From: CAG-791 sp045117315
Lineage (GTDB): Bacteria; Bacillota; Clostridia; Lachnospirales; Lachnospiraceae
DNA: 26,399 nt
Direction of reading: 5' to 3'
NCBI GenBank assembly: GCA_045117315.1
Contig: JBGUNJ010000190.1
Location: 1-26,399, forward strand
Part shown: positions 14,829 through 22,415 of the stretch, piece after piece
How positions within the stretch are numbered: position 1 is the first letter of the stretch
Layout: every line of letters starts with the position of its first letter
Position numbers and translations under genes: made by a program
Notes under the pieces: model-generated
Told to the model about the DNA's origin: nothing
Seen by the model: the letters and a program-made list of their open reading frames with translations, nothing else
Databases searched by the model: none

Positions 14829-16049
14829 TCACAGTCTCTCCCTGATCCTTTCAATCGCCCGGATGGTGTTCTCCTTTGTACCGAAGGCTGTCAGGCGGAA
14901 ATAGTGCTCTCCTGCCGGCCCGAAGCCGGAGCCTGGAGTTCCCACAACGTTGGCCTTTGTCAGCAGAAGGTCAAAGAACTCCCAGCTGGTCATGTTGTCC
15001 GGGGTCCGCAGCCAGATATAGGGCGCGTTGACTCCGCCGGAGACCTCGTAGCCGGCATCCCGCAGGCCTTCATAGATGATCCTGGCATTGTTCATATAAT
15101 AGGCGATCTGGTCCCGGATCTGGCTTCTTCCTACCTCGGTGTAGACCGCCTCTCCCGCTCTCTGGACGATGTAGGGCGCCCCGTTGTACTTGGTACCGTG
15201 GCGTCTTGCCCAGAGCGGCCACAGCAGGACTCCGTCCGCCTCCAGATCCTCAGGGATGACAGTGAAGCCAAGGCGCAGGCCTGTGAATCCGGCTGTCTTG
15301 GAGAAGGAGCGGAACTCTATGGCACAGCTTCTGGCACCATCGCACTCGTAGATACTGTGGGGGACATCCTCTTCCGAAATATAGGCCTCATAGGCGGCAT
15401 CGTAGAGGATGATGGAGCCATGCCTGTTGGCATAGTCCACCCACTCCTGCAGCCTGTCCTTTTTCATGACAGCGCCCGTGGGATTATTGGGAAAACACAA
15501 ATAGATCAGGTCCGGAGCCTTCCCCTCCGGCAGTTCCGGCGCAAAGCCGTTCTGCGCTGTGCAGGGCATATAGACCACATCCCGGTAGGCGCCCGCCTCC
15601 GGATCGTACAGTCCGGTCCTTCCCGCCATCACGTTGGAGTCCACATAGACGGGATAGACAGGATCGCACACCGCGATCGTGTTGTCGATGCTGAAGATCT
15701 CCTGGATATTGCTGCAGTCGCACTTGGCGCCATCGGAAATAAAGATTTCCTCCGGAGAGATCCTGCATCCTTTGCTCTGATAATCATATTGAGCAATTTT
15801 TTCCCGCAGGAATGCATATCCCAGATCAGGCGCATATCCCCTGAAGGTCTCCGCTGCACCCATCTCATCCACTGCTTTATGAAGCGCCCCGATGATCTCC
15901 GGAGCAAGGGGCTGAGTCACATCTCCGATCCCGAGACGAATCACATCTGCTTCTGGATGTGCCTCCTGGTACTCCCGGACCTTCTGTCCGATCGTAGAAA
16001 AAAGATAATTTCCGGGTAAGCGCAGATAATTGTCATTTGCTTTTGCCAT
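14829..16049 (-). CDS. dapL: LL-diaminopimelate aminotransferase
   Basis: DapL converts tetrahydrodipicolinate directly to LL-diaminopimelate with glutamate as amino donor, the short route to lysine and to the wall crosslinker meso-DAP. The 406-residue product is a class I/II PLP aminotransferase of normal family length. It carries LGIGDVTQPLAP near the N-terminus, CFPNNPTGAV, and the PLP lysine in FRSFSKTAGFTGLRLG. ISDGAKCDCSNIQ is characteristic of DapL as opposed to other aminotransferases. The ATG at 16049 has AGGAGG 8 nt upstream. It stands alone, preceded by a leader hairpin of the same type as asnB and by 22-bp repeats. Confidence 0.94.
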   Translation of the reverse strand: MAKANDNYLRLPGNYLFSTIGQKVREYQEAHPEADVIRLGIGDVTQPLAPEIIGALHKAVDEMGAAETFRGYAPDLGYAFLREKIAQYDYQSKGCRISPEEIFISDGAKCDCSNIQEIFSIDNTIAVCDPVYPVYVDSNVMAGRTGLYDPEAGAYRDVVYMPCTAQNGFAPELPEGKAPDLIYLCFPNNPTGAVMKKDRLQEWVDYANRHGSIILYDAAYEAYISEEDVPHSIYECDGARSCAIEFRSFSKTAGFTGLRLGFTVIPEDLEADGVLLWPLWARRHGTKYNGAPYIVQRAGEAVYTEVGRSQIRDQIAYYMNNARIIYEGLRDAGYEVSGGVNAPYIWLRTPDNMTSWEFFDLLLTKANVVGTPGSGFGPAGEHYFRLTAFGTKENTIRAIERIRERL

Positions 16050-16116
16050 TTGTATTTCCTCCTGAATGAAAATCTTCCGGACCTCTCATCTCTCCGGAAA
16101 ACAGTTCTACCGAAAA

Positions 16117-16149
16117 AAGGCGCACGAGGATAAAGCCCCGAGCGCCTTT
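16117..16149 (-). terminator. Terminator hairpin in dapL leader
   Basis: On the minus strand GCAAAGGCGC opens a hairpin that closes with GCGCCTT and T6, the same core sequence as the asnB, murT and orphan hairpins. It lies about 70 nt before the dapL start. It may be an attenuator. No convincing -35/-10 pair is seen directly upstream, so this case is weaker than asnB and murT. Confidence 0.6.
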
Positions 16150-16163
16150 GCTCTGTTGCCGTT

Positions 16164-16229
16164 ATAAATTTGTCCTGCTGCCGCTATTAATTTGTCCTGC
16201 TGCCGCTATAAATTTGTCCTGCTGCCGCT
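16164..16229. repeat. Three 22-bp direct repeats upstream of dapL
   Basis: Three head-to-tail copies of ATAAATTTGTCCTGCTGCCGCT-length units (16164-16185, 16186-16207, 16208-16229) differ at a single position in the middle copy. A fourth, degenerate half unit runs into the leader hairpin. On the minus strand each contains AGCGGCAGCAGGACA. They could be iterated binding sites or part of the leader RNA. Confidence 0.75.
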
Positions 16230-16265
16230 ATGAATAAAAAAATAATTCAAATGTTTTAAGTAGTC

Positions 16266-16309
16266 TTAACGATGATCTCGTTAAAAGAAGCATCGCCCTT
16301 GAAGCTTCT
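16266..16309 (-). terminator. Palindrome and weak terminator after the surface-protein operon
   Basis: AGAAGC pairs with GCTTCT (16286-16291 with 16304-16309), followed on the minus strand by a T4 tract. It is a weak terminator candidate for the small gene ending at 16435. A separate perfect palindrome, TTAACGA-N5-TCGTTAA, sits beside it at 16266-16284 and looks operator-like. Confidence 0.35.
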
Positions 16310-16355
16310 CGTCTATAGTATTTCCGACAGGCGGAAAAGTCAAGTTTCACAAAGT

Positions 16356-16397
16356 CCTGAGTATTCCGTCTCAAACCCTGAGTATTCTGTCTCAAAC
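16356..16397. repeat. Two 21-bp direct repeats
   Basis: Two adjacent 21-nt units starting CCTGAGTATTC and ending GTCTCAAAC differ at one base; a third, degenerate unit follows (CCTAATGTTTCAG). They lie just downstream of the small hypothetical gene. Confidence 0.65.
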
Positions 16398-16434
16398 CCT
16401 AATGTTTCAGTAAGGTACTCATTATTGCTGATTT

Positions 16435-16767
16435 TCAATCCGCATCCTGTTCCTCATCCGGATTCTCTCCGAACCCGCAGTAGAGAAACTCATTATATTT
16501 ACTGTTGTAGTATTCGGCAGATTTCTTGCGGATCCAGCGCTCGCGGTCCTCCATGATTGCAAGCATCTCGTCCGCAATCTCTTCAGCACTGCGCGGCTTT
16601 GCGCTCCTGAGATAGCCAATCATCCTGCTCATCATTTTTTCTGTCCGCAGGTTATCGGCCACGGCCATCCCGAATGCCTCCGGATAGCCCATTTCTGCAA
16701 TTGCCCGCACCAGACTGCTGCGGATCCGACTTCTCTCATCCATGTATTTCATTCCCTCACTGATCAT
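16435..16767 (-). CDS. Small hypothetical protein
   Basis: This frame gives a 110-residue soluble, charged, mostly helical protein with no signal peptide. The stretch MMSRMIGYLRSAKPRSAEEIADEM and a C-terminal RWIRKKSAEYYNSKYNEFL look like real protein rather than chance. I cannot name a family. The gene begins about 50 nt after the stop of the large surface protein on the same strand and may be co-transcribed. The start is uncertain: ATG at 16767, 16752 or 16743 are all possible and none has an ideal ribosome binding site. Confidence 0.55.
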   Translation of the reverse strand: MISEGMKYMDERSRIRSSLVRAIAEMGYPEAFGMAVADNLRTEKMMSRMIGYLRSAKPRSAEEIADEMLAIMEDRERWIRKKSAEYYNSKYNEFLYCGFGENPDEEQDAD

Positions 16768-16816
16768 TTTCCGGATAGCCCCTGCCGCTGCAGTAAATTG
16801 ACTTGGCAGGCAATGT

Positions 16817-19800
16817 TTACTTGCTGATCCTGACGGTTCTTGCCGGGCTCCACTCGGACCAGTATACGCCGTTGCCCACAAGCTTAAATGCGCGGATCTT
16901 CACGTAATAGATCATTCCCCTGGTCAGTTTTCCGATGCGCATGGTATCTGTAGTCCTGCCATACGCATCGACTGTCCTGATATCCGATGCAAATGTTTTG
17001 CTCGTGCTGTACTTGATCTGATAACCGGACACTCTTGCGATTGTAGTCCATTTGGCAGTCATCACGGAGGCGGCGCTGTTTGTCACAGAAGAAAGCGCCG
17101 GTCTGTCAACCCTGTAGGCAGTGACTGTTCTGGCAAGAGGGCTGTCTCCGGCAGGCCCCTTGGCCACCACCTTGTAAATGTACCTTGACATGTTGGTATT
17201 GGCTTTTGCATCTGTGTAGGTGACGGTACTTTCGTCGGTGATTGTTTTGATCAGAGTGGAGTTGCGGAAGATCTTGTAGCCTGTCGCACCGGTGACCTTT
17301 TTCCACGACAGCTTAATGCCGGTCACCTGGTTGGCTGCTGTCAGAGACGAAGTTATTGCAGGGACCACTTTGATCGAGACCGTCTTTGAGGCGGCATTGT
17401 ACTGTGCAGTTGCGGCCGATGTCCCCGTGATCTCTACTGTTCCGGTTTTCTTTGCGGTCACCTTACCCGCAGATGTCACTGAGGCGATGGAGGTGTCGGA
17501 GGATTTGAAGGACGTGGCTCCTTTGGCACCTGAAACAGATACTGACGTTGTTTGTCCGACGAAGACAACCGCGGCTGAGGCCTTAGCTGAAATGGACTGG
17601 GCTGCCCTGGCTACGTTCACTGTGATCGTCTTTGAGGCAGCATTGTACTGTGCAGTTTCGGCTGCCGTGATCATGATCTTTGCCGTGCCGCCGCTCTTTG
17701 CCGTTACTTTGCCGGCAGAATCCACTGTGGCGACTGATGTATCAGAAGATTTATATGTCAGTGAACCCTTGTTCCCGGAAACAGTGATCTGTCCGCTGTT
17801 CGGGTAGGTCAGGGTCAGGTTGGAGGCTGTGACAGGCTGAGTTCCCTTCACAACCGTCACGGTAATTTCTTTTTCTGCCTTCTTATAATTGGCTGTCTCC
17901 ACGGCCGTGACCGTGACCTTTGCGGACCCTATTCCCTGTGCCTTCACTTTTCCGTCGGTATCCACCGTGGCGACTTTTTCATTGGCTGATTTATAAGTCA
18001 GATCACCCTTGTTCCCGGAAACTTTGATCGTTCCGGTTTCCGGGTAGGTCAGGGACAGGTTTGAGGCTGTGATGGACTGGGCCGCCTTGGCAACATTCAC
18101 TGTGATCTCTTTCGCTGCCTTTTTGTAATTAGCTGTCTCTGCTGCCGTGATTGTGATCTTTGCGTCACCTGCTCCCGCTGCCGTCACTTTGCCTTCGGTA
18201 TCAACCGTGGCGACTTTTTCATTGCCTGATTCATAGGTCAGATCACCCACATTTCCGGACGCTTTGATCGTTCCGGTTTCCGGGTATGTCATGGACAGGT
18301 CGGAGGCTGTAATGGACTGAGCTGCCTTGGCAACATTAACCGTGATCTCTTTCGCTGCCTTTTTGTAATTATCTGTCTCCAATGCCGTGATTAAAATCTT
18401 TGTATCACCTGCTCCCATTGCCGTCACTTTTCCGTTGGTATACACCGTGGCGATGGTTGTATTATAAGATTCATAGGTCAGATCACCCACGTTTCCGGAA
18501 ACATTGATCGTTCCGGTTTCCATGTAGGTCAGGGACAGGTCGGAGGCGGTGATGGGCTGAGTTCCCTTAACAACTGTCACGGTGATCTCTTTTTCCGTCT
18601 TCTTATAATTCTTTGTCTCCGCAGCCGTGATTGTGATCGTCGCCGTACCCACTTTTTTAGCCGTGACATTGCCGAAAGTATCTACTTCAGCTACCGACAG
18701 GTCTGAGCTCGTGTAAGACAGTTGGCCCTGATTGCCGGTAACCATGATTTTCCTGCTCTCGGGGTAGGGCAGAGTCAGATCGGAGGCCATGATGGGTTGC
18801 AAGGCCTGTTCAATGGTAAAAGTTATCTCCTTTTCACCATAATAATCGCCTGTTCCGGTGACGGTCACTGTGGCGGAGGATCCGGCATCTATATTGTCAC
18901 TGTAGGTGACTACGTAGTCTGTGCCTTTAGTCAGCTGAGTGCCATTTACACTGACAGTCACCTCCGGCTCCAGTCTATTCCCTGTATATGTATAAGACTG
19001 GTCAGGAATCGTAACAGAGGCTTCGCCGATAAAAATTTTAAAAGGTATATTATTTTCTTTAGCGTATTGATGAGCCTTAGACCCTGAATAGCAGTAAATA
19101 AGCAGGTTTGAGCATCCTTTAAACGCATCAACACCGATACTGGTGACGCTGTTCGGAATCGTAATGCCGGTCAGGCTGCTGCAATTGAAAAACGCATCAG
19201 CACCGATACTGGTGAAACTGTTCGGAATCGTAATGCCGGTCAGACTTCTGCAGCCTGAGAACGCCATATCACCGATACTCGTCACTGTATCAGGAATAGA
19301 ATAAACACCCTCTCTCCTGCCGGGATAACAAACAAGAATAGTCTGGTCAGAATTAAATAGCACACCATCTTCGGACCTATAATTCTGATTCCCTTGTTCA
19401 ACAAATATGTTCTCCAGGCTCGAACAGTCATTGAATACCCCTACTCCTATGCTGGTGACACTCTTCGGTATCGTGATGCTTGTCAGGTTTGTGCATTTGC
19501 CGAACGCCCAAATACCGATACGTTTAACACTGTCCGGAATCGTGATACTCATCAGGTTGCTGCAGCTAAAGAAAGCAAGATCAGCGATACTCAAACATCC
19601 TTTGCCTATTATTACTTTTTTTATATTATCGTTTATATAAAATGCTGACTGTTCCATGTTCCCAAACCCGCTAATGGTCAGGGTACCTTCCTCGTCAAGC
19701 GTCCAGGTAAGATTATCTCCACATGTCCCGCTCTCCACTATGGCCATAGCGGCATCTTCACTGACGGTCTCCTCTTCCTCTGAAACCCCAATCAGCTCAG

Positions 19801-20479
19801 GTTGTGCCTCCTCTTCCTCTGCTGCAGCGGCATCAGAAGATTCCTCACTGGCTTTCTCCGCAATTTCATCTGCATAATCCACTTCCTGGTCAGACGCGAC
19901 AGCCTGCTCATTCTCATCTATGGTCTCAGGATCTGTATAAGCTTGAGAAGCCGTATTTTCATCGGCGGAACTTTCTCCTGCCGTCCCACTATCCCAGGCG
20001 TCCCGGCTGGTCACTGATCCTTCTGTCTCATCTGCTGCCTCATCTGCTTCCACGGAGTCCTGAACATCCTGAGATCCTTCCGCTGTCTCATCTATTTCCA
20101 CAGAATCCTGGACATCCTGTGATCCTTCTGCTGCCTCATCTGCTTCCACAGGATCCTGGACATCCTGAGATTCTTCTTCTGCCTCATCTATTTCCACAGG
20201 GTCCTGTGAGGCATCGAACTGGTCAGTATTTTCTTCAGCAATTTCCTGACTCTCTATATCACTCCCGACATCTCCGGCGGATGGATCCTCAGCATACCCT
20301 TCAGTGGACACTTCTTCTGAAAGCGTATCCCACATCTCCTCTGCTGGTTTTTCCGAAGTCTGTCCCATATCCTCCGGAGATTCTGATGCCAGAACAGTCC
20401 CGGGAACTGCTCCGACAACCAGCATACCGGACAGGAGCACTACAGCCAGCCGCTTAGTCAGTCCTTTAGCCTTTTTCAT
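16817..20479 (-). CDS. Secreted protein with BspA-type LRRs, six 80-residue Ig-like repeats and Fn3 domains
   Basis: This 1220-residue protein has a Sec signal peptide (basic start, hydrophobic core to about 24, cleavage near ASE at 31-33). An acidic low-complexity region follows (33-245) with about three 16-residue repeats of the SQDVQDxVExDEA type. Next are BspA-like LRR_5 repeats (about 285-470; SITIPDSVKRIG, AFxxCxxL), one YTYTGNRLEPEVTV module (495-558), and six bacterial Ig-like (Big_2-type) repeats that start at residues 561, 641, 721, 801, 881 and 961, exactly 80 apart. Two fibronectin III-like domains end it (about 1045-1220). No LPxTG, SLH or other anchor is visible, so it is probably secreted or held noncovalently, with adhesion a likely role. 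The start has GGAGGG 7 nt upstream. Confidence 0.9.
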   Translation of the reverse strand: MKKAKGLTKRLAVVLLSGMLVVGAVPGTVLASESPEDMGQTSEKPAEEMWDTLSEEVSTEGYAEDPSAGDVGSDIESQEIAEENTDQFDASQDPVEIDEAEEESQDVQDPVEADEAAEGSQDVQDSVEIDETAEGSQDVQDSVEADEAADETEGSVTSRDAWDSGTAGESSADENTASQAYTDPETIDENEQAVASDQEVDYADEIAEKASEESSDAAAAEEEEAQPELIGVSEEEETVSEDAAMAIVESGTCGDNLTWTLDEEGTLTISGFGNMEQSAFYINDNIKKVIIGKGCLSIADLAFFSCSNLMSITIPDSVKRIGIWAFGKCTNLTSITIPKSVTSIGVGVFNDCSSLENIFVEQGNQNYRSEDGVLFNSDQTILVCYPGRREGVYSIPDTVTSIGDMAFSGCRSLTGITIPNSFTSIGADAFFNCSSLTGITIPNSVTSIGVDAFKGCSNLLIYCYSGSKAHQYAKENNIPFKIFIGEASVTIPDQSYTYTGNRLEPEVTVSVNGTQLTKGTDYVVTYSDNIDAGSSATVTVTGTGDYYGEKEITFTIEQALQPIMASDLTLPYPESRKIMVTGNQGQLSYTSSDLSVAEVDTFGNVTAKKVGTATITITAAETKNYKKTEKEITVTVVKGTQPITASDLSLTYMETGTINVSGNVGDLTYESYNTTIATVYTNGKVTAMGAGDTKILITALETDNYKKAAKEITVNVAKAAQSITASDLSMTYPETGTIKASGNVGDLTYESGNEKVATVDTEGKVTAAGAGDAKITITAAETANYKKAAKEITVNVAKAAQSITASNLSLTYPETGTIKVSGNKGDLTYKSANEKVATVDTDGKVKAQGIGSAKVTVTAVETANYKKAEKEITVTVVKGTQPVTASNLTLTYPNSGQITVSGNKGSLTYKSSDTSVATVDSAGKVTAKSGGTAKIMITAAETAQYNAASKTITVNVARAAQSISAKASAAVVFVGQTTSVSVSGAKGATSFKSSDTSIASVTSAGKVTAKKTGTVEITGTSAATAQYNAASKTVSIKVVPAITSSLTAANQVTGIKLSWKKVTGATGYKIFRNSTLIKTITDESTVTYTDAKANTNMSRYIYKVVAKGPAGDSPLARTVTAYRVDRPALSSVTNSAASVMTAKWTTIARVSGYQIKYSTSKTFASDIRTVDAYGRTTDTMRIGKLTRGMIYYVKIRAFKLVGNGVYWSEWSPARTVRISK

Positions 20480-20519
20480 GTATTATCCCTCCGCTTTAAA
20501 CATATTAGTGTGGCTATAG

Positions 20520-20575
20520 AAAAAGCGCACACAACCTGACTGACAGATCTGCAGATCCGGCAGGTTTGTATGCGC
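20520..20575 (-). terminator. Terminator hairpin in surface-protein leader
   Basis: On the minus strand GCGCATACAAACCTG pairs (with one bulge) with CAGGTTGTGTGCGC and is followed by T5. The loop holds the palindrome GATCTGCAGATC. It lies between a consensus promoter and the gene, 40 nt before the start codon, so it looks like a leader attenuator. Its sequence is unrelated to the GCAAAGGCGC hairpins. No known riboswitch was recognised in the 77 nt before it. Confidence 0.6.
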
Positions 20576-20658
20576 ATAGTATTCTTAGTCAATATGTCGT
20601 AACACCAGCATAGTGCTCTCTTCCATATGGCTATCATCATTTATCAAAATATAAGGTA

Positions 20659-20687
20659 ATTATAAGAGAATGGTCATTTAGTGTCAA
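20659..20687 (-). promoter_or_regulatory. Consensus sigma-A promoter for the surface protein
   Basis: On the minus strand exact TTGACA (20682-20687) and exact TATAAT (20659-20664) are separated by 17 nt. The predicted 5' leader is about 170 nt long and contains the terminator-like hairpin at 20525-20575. Confidence 0.75.
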
Positions 20688-20739
20688 TCGACAGGTATTA
20701 TCATTCATCTTCCGGTTCAACTACACGTTGCCTGTATAC

Positions 20740-20897
20740 CGTTACTGTCCACGCCCTCTCGAAGGCGTGGACATGTAACGCAGCGTTTGGCGATTCCAGT
20801 GCGCTAAAGACAAAGCGAAGCTTTGTTGACGCCTTAAACGCCGTAAAACCCGGTTTTTTGCGTTGGAAACCACGCAAAACACCTCGCGTTTCAGGTG
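20740..20897. repeat. Multi-hairpin repeat-like element
   Basis: At least four hairpins stand in a row. They are a 16-bp stem with a one-base bulge around GTCCACGCC/GGCGTGGAC (20740-20780), ACAAAGC-GAA-GCTTTGT (20810-20826), TTTTGCGT/ACGCAAAA (20856-20879) and CACCT/AGGTG (20880-20897). GC content is higher than in the AT-rich flanks. Open frames cross it in several phases without ribosome sites, which is typical of dispersed structured repeats. It may be the end of a lost IS200/IS605-type element or a structured RNA; neither can be shown here. Confidence 0.5.
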
Positions 20898-21168
20898 GGT
20901 CTGTACTGTACCTGCACACCCCATTCCTTTACCGCCTTTACCGTGCCTTTCGTTTTTCATTGCCACGGAAATATTCAGCATAGTAAAATAGAAAAGAAGA
21001 GTTGTCACGTAAATAAATATACTGTCAGCACCTTTCATTAAACACATTACAATTACTGTTCATCGGATATAAATAACACATTACTCCGTAATATTTACTC
21101 CATGTTTATGCCGGTAGAAAAATCTGGAAACATGTCGGAACCATTTTATTAATGTAAAGGAGGAACCT
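20898..21168. other. AT-rich intergenic region
   Basis: Nothing gene-like was found between the multi-hairpin element and the dehydrogenase. The region presumably holds the promoter of the dehydrogenase, but I see only weak -10-like hexamers (for example TACAAT near 21047) without a matching -35. Confidence 0.4.
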
Positions 21169-22122
21169 GTGAGCAATCAGAAAGTAGTCGTTTTGAACGC
21201 GGCAAAAATGAATTATGACGGACTGCTGGACTTCAGCATTCTCTCTCCGGAGACGATTGTCTATGAGGACAGCTCAGCGGAGGAAATCATCGAGCGGATT
21301 CAGGGCGCCTGTGTCGTCGTGACAAAAGAGCTTCCGGTTCCCGCGGAGATGATCGAACAGTTTCCGGACAGCGTAAAGCTGATCTGTGAGGCTGGAACGG
21401 GATATAACAACATCGCTATTGACGCGGCTGTGAAAAAAGGAATCACTGTCTGCAATGTCCCTGCCTACAGTTCTCACAGAGTGGCGCACACCGCTGTCAT
21501 GATGATGCTCAATCTCTCTTCCACAATGCAGACCCAGCTGGCTATGCTTGCCAAAGGGGACCGCAGCAATTTCACAGAGCATCTGAAGGTGCCGCATGTG
21601 GAGCTGAACGGGAAAACACTGGGTGTCGTCGGTTACGGAAATATCGGACGTCAGGTGATCCGTGTGGGTCAGGCATTGGATATGAAGGTGCTGTGTTACA
21701 CCAGGACTGCCCGTCCGGACCAGGACAATCTGTCATTTGTCACACTGGAAACACTTCTTAAAAACAGTGACTATGTATCTCTCCACTGTCCGCTGAACGA
21801 CAAAACAAGGCATCTGATCAACGAAGAGACTCTGTCGCTGATGAAGCCTTCCGCCTTCCTGATCAACACTTCCAGGGGAGCTCTCATTGATGAGCCGGCT
21901 CTGATCAGGGCACTTTCCGCGGGAAAGATCGCCGGTGCCGGTCTGGATGTTCAGGAAACTGAGCCGCCCGCGGCCGACAATCCACTCTATACCATGGAAA
22001 ATGTGATCATCACTCCGCACATGGGCTGGAAGGGTCTCGAGACCCGTCAGCGCCTGGTGGGTGTGATCGCGGATGATATCCGGGGATTCTTTGAAGGAAA
22101 ACCCGTCAACGTCGTCAGCTGA
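21169..22122 (+). CDS. D-isomer-specific 2-hydroxyacid dehydrogenase
   Basis: This 317-residue NAD(P)-dependent oxidoreductase interconverts a 2-keto acid and its D-2-hydroxy acid in the cytosol. It has the Rossmann motif GVVGYGNIGRQ (about 148-158). The catalytic residues are Arg in NTSRGALID, Glu in QETEPP and His in TPHMGW. The residue after the second strand is part of YTRTARP and not an acidic one, which may loosen the usual preference for NADH. The substrate is not clear; glycerate, hydroxypyruvate or lactate-type acids are possible. The start is GTG with AAAGGAGG at a good distance. It is followed by pncB, but a separate promoter lies between them. Confidence 0.88.
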   Translation: MSNQKVVVLNAAKMNYDGLLDFSILSPETIVYEDSSAEEIIERIQGACVVVTKELPVPAEMIEQFPDSVKLICEAGTGYNNIAIDAAVKKGITVCNVPAYSSHRVAHTAVMMMLNLSSTMQTQLAMLAKGDRSNFTEHLKVPHVELNGKTLGVVGYGNIGRQVIRVGQALDMKVLCYTRTARPDQDNLSFVTLETLLKNSDYVSLHCPLNDKTRHLINEETLSLMKPSAFLINTSRGALIDEPALIRALSAGKIAGAGLDVQETEPPAADNPLYTMENVIITPHMGWKGLETRQRLVGVIADDIRGFFEGKPVNVVS

Positions 22123-22162
22123 TCTTCTCCGGAGCACTAAGTCCCGAATTGCCTGTGCTTCG

Positions 22163-22191
22163 TTGCGGATTATGCCCAAATGGAGTATGAT
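22163..22191 (+). promoter_or_regulatory. Promoter candidate for pncB
   Basis: TTGCGG (22163-22168) and TATGAT (22186-22191) are 17 nt apart on the plus strand. It lies about 40 nt after the dehydrogenase stop and would give pncB a leader of about 220 nt. Confidence 0.45.
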
Positions 22192-22259
22192 AGTGTGCGT
22201 ATACAGCTGACAATACACCTCGGAGGAAAGAGGAACAGTCAGCATGACGGGTCCCTGCG

Positions 22260-22311
22260 CGGGCTGTGTGAAATAACTAAAAAAAAGCAGAAAGCATATC
22301 TGCACAGCCCG
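22260..22311 (+). promoter_or_regulatory. Long-loop hairpin in pncB leader
   Basis: CGGGCTGTG (22260-22268) pairs perfectly with CACAGCCCG (22303-22311) across an A-rich 34-nt loop. It lies in the predicted leader of pncB ahead of the 15-bp repeats. No known NAD riboswitch class was recognised in it. Confidence 0.35.
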
Positions 22312-22320
22312 GTTATACAG

Positions 22321-22365
22321 TACTTTCCTCAAAAGTACTTTCCTCGAAAGTCCTTTCCTCACAAG
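22321..22365 (+). repeat. Three 15-bp tandem repeats in pncB leader
   Basis: Units TACTTTCCTCAAAAG, TACTTTCCTCGAAAG and TCCTTTCCTCACAAG follow each other without gaps. They lie 50-95 nt before the pncB start codon, so they fall within the predicted leader RNA. Confidence 0.7.
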
Positions 22366-22415
22366 TCTGTACAGGGACAGTTACACCAATGCAGTTTCAA
22401 AGGAGAAGTCATTTT

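Noticed and set aside
16164..16229. CRISPR array
   Set aside because: The 22-bp repeats (and the 15-bp repeats at 22321) are head-to-tail with no spacers and no cas genes nearby.
20480..20660. Cyclic-di-GMP or other known riboswitch before the adhesin gene
   Set aside because: None of the conserved cores that I know (GEMM-I, GEMM-II, SAM, purine) is present; only the terminator hairpin is clear.
20681..20983. 100-residue plus-strand ORF over the multi-hairpin region
   Set aside because: No ribosome site or domain. Several phases are open across the same hairpins, as expected of a structured repeat.
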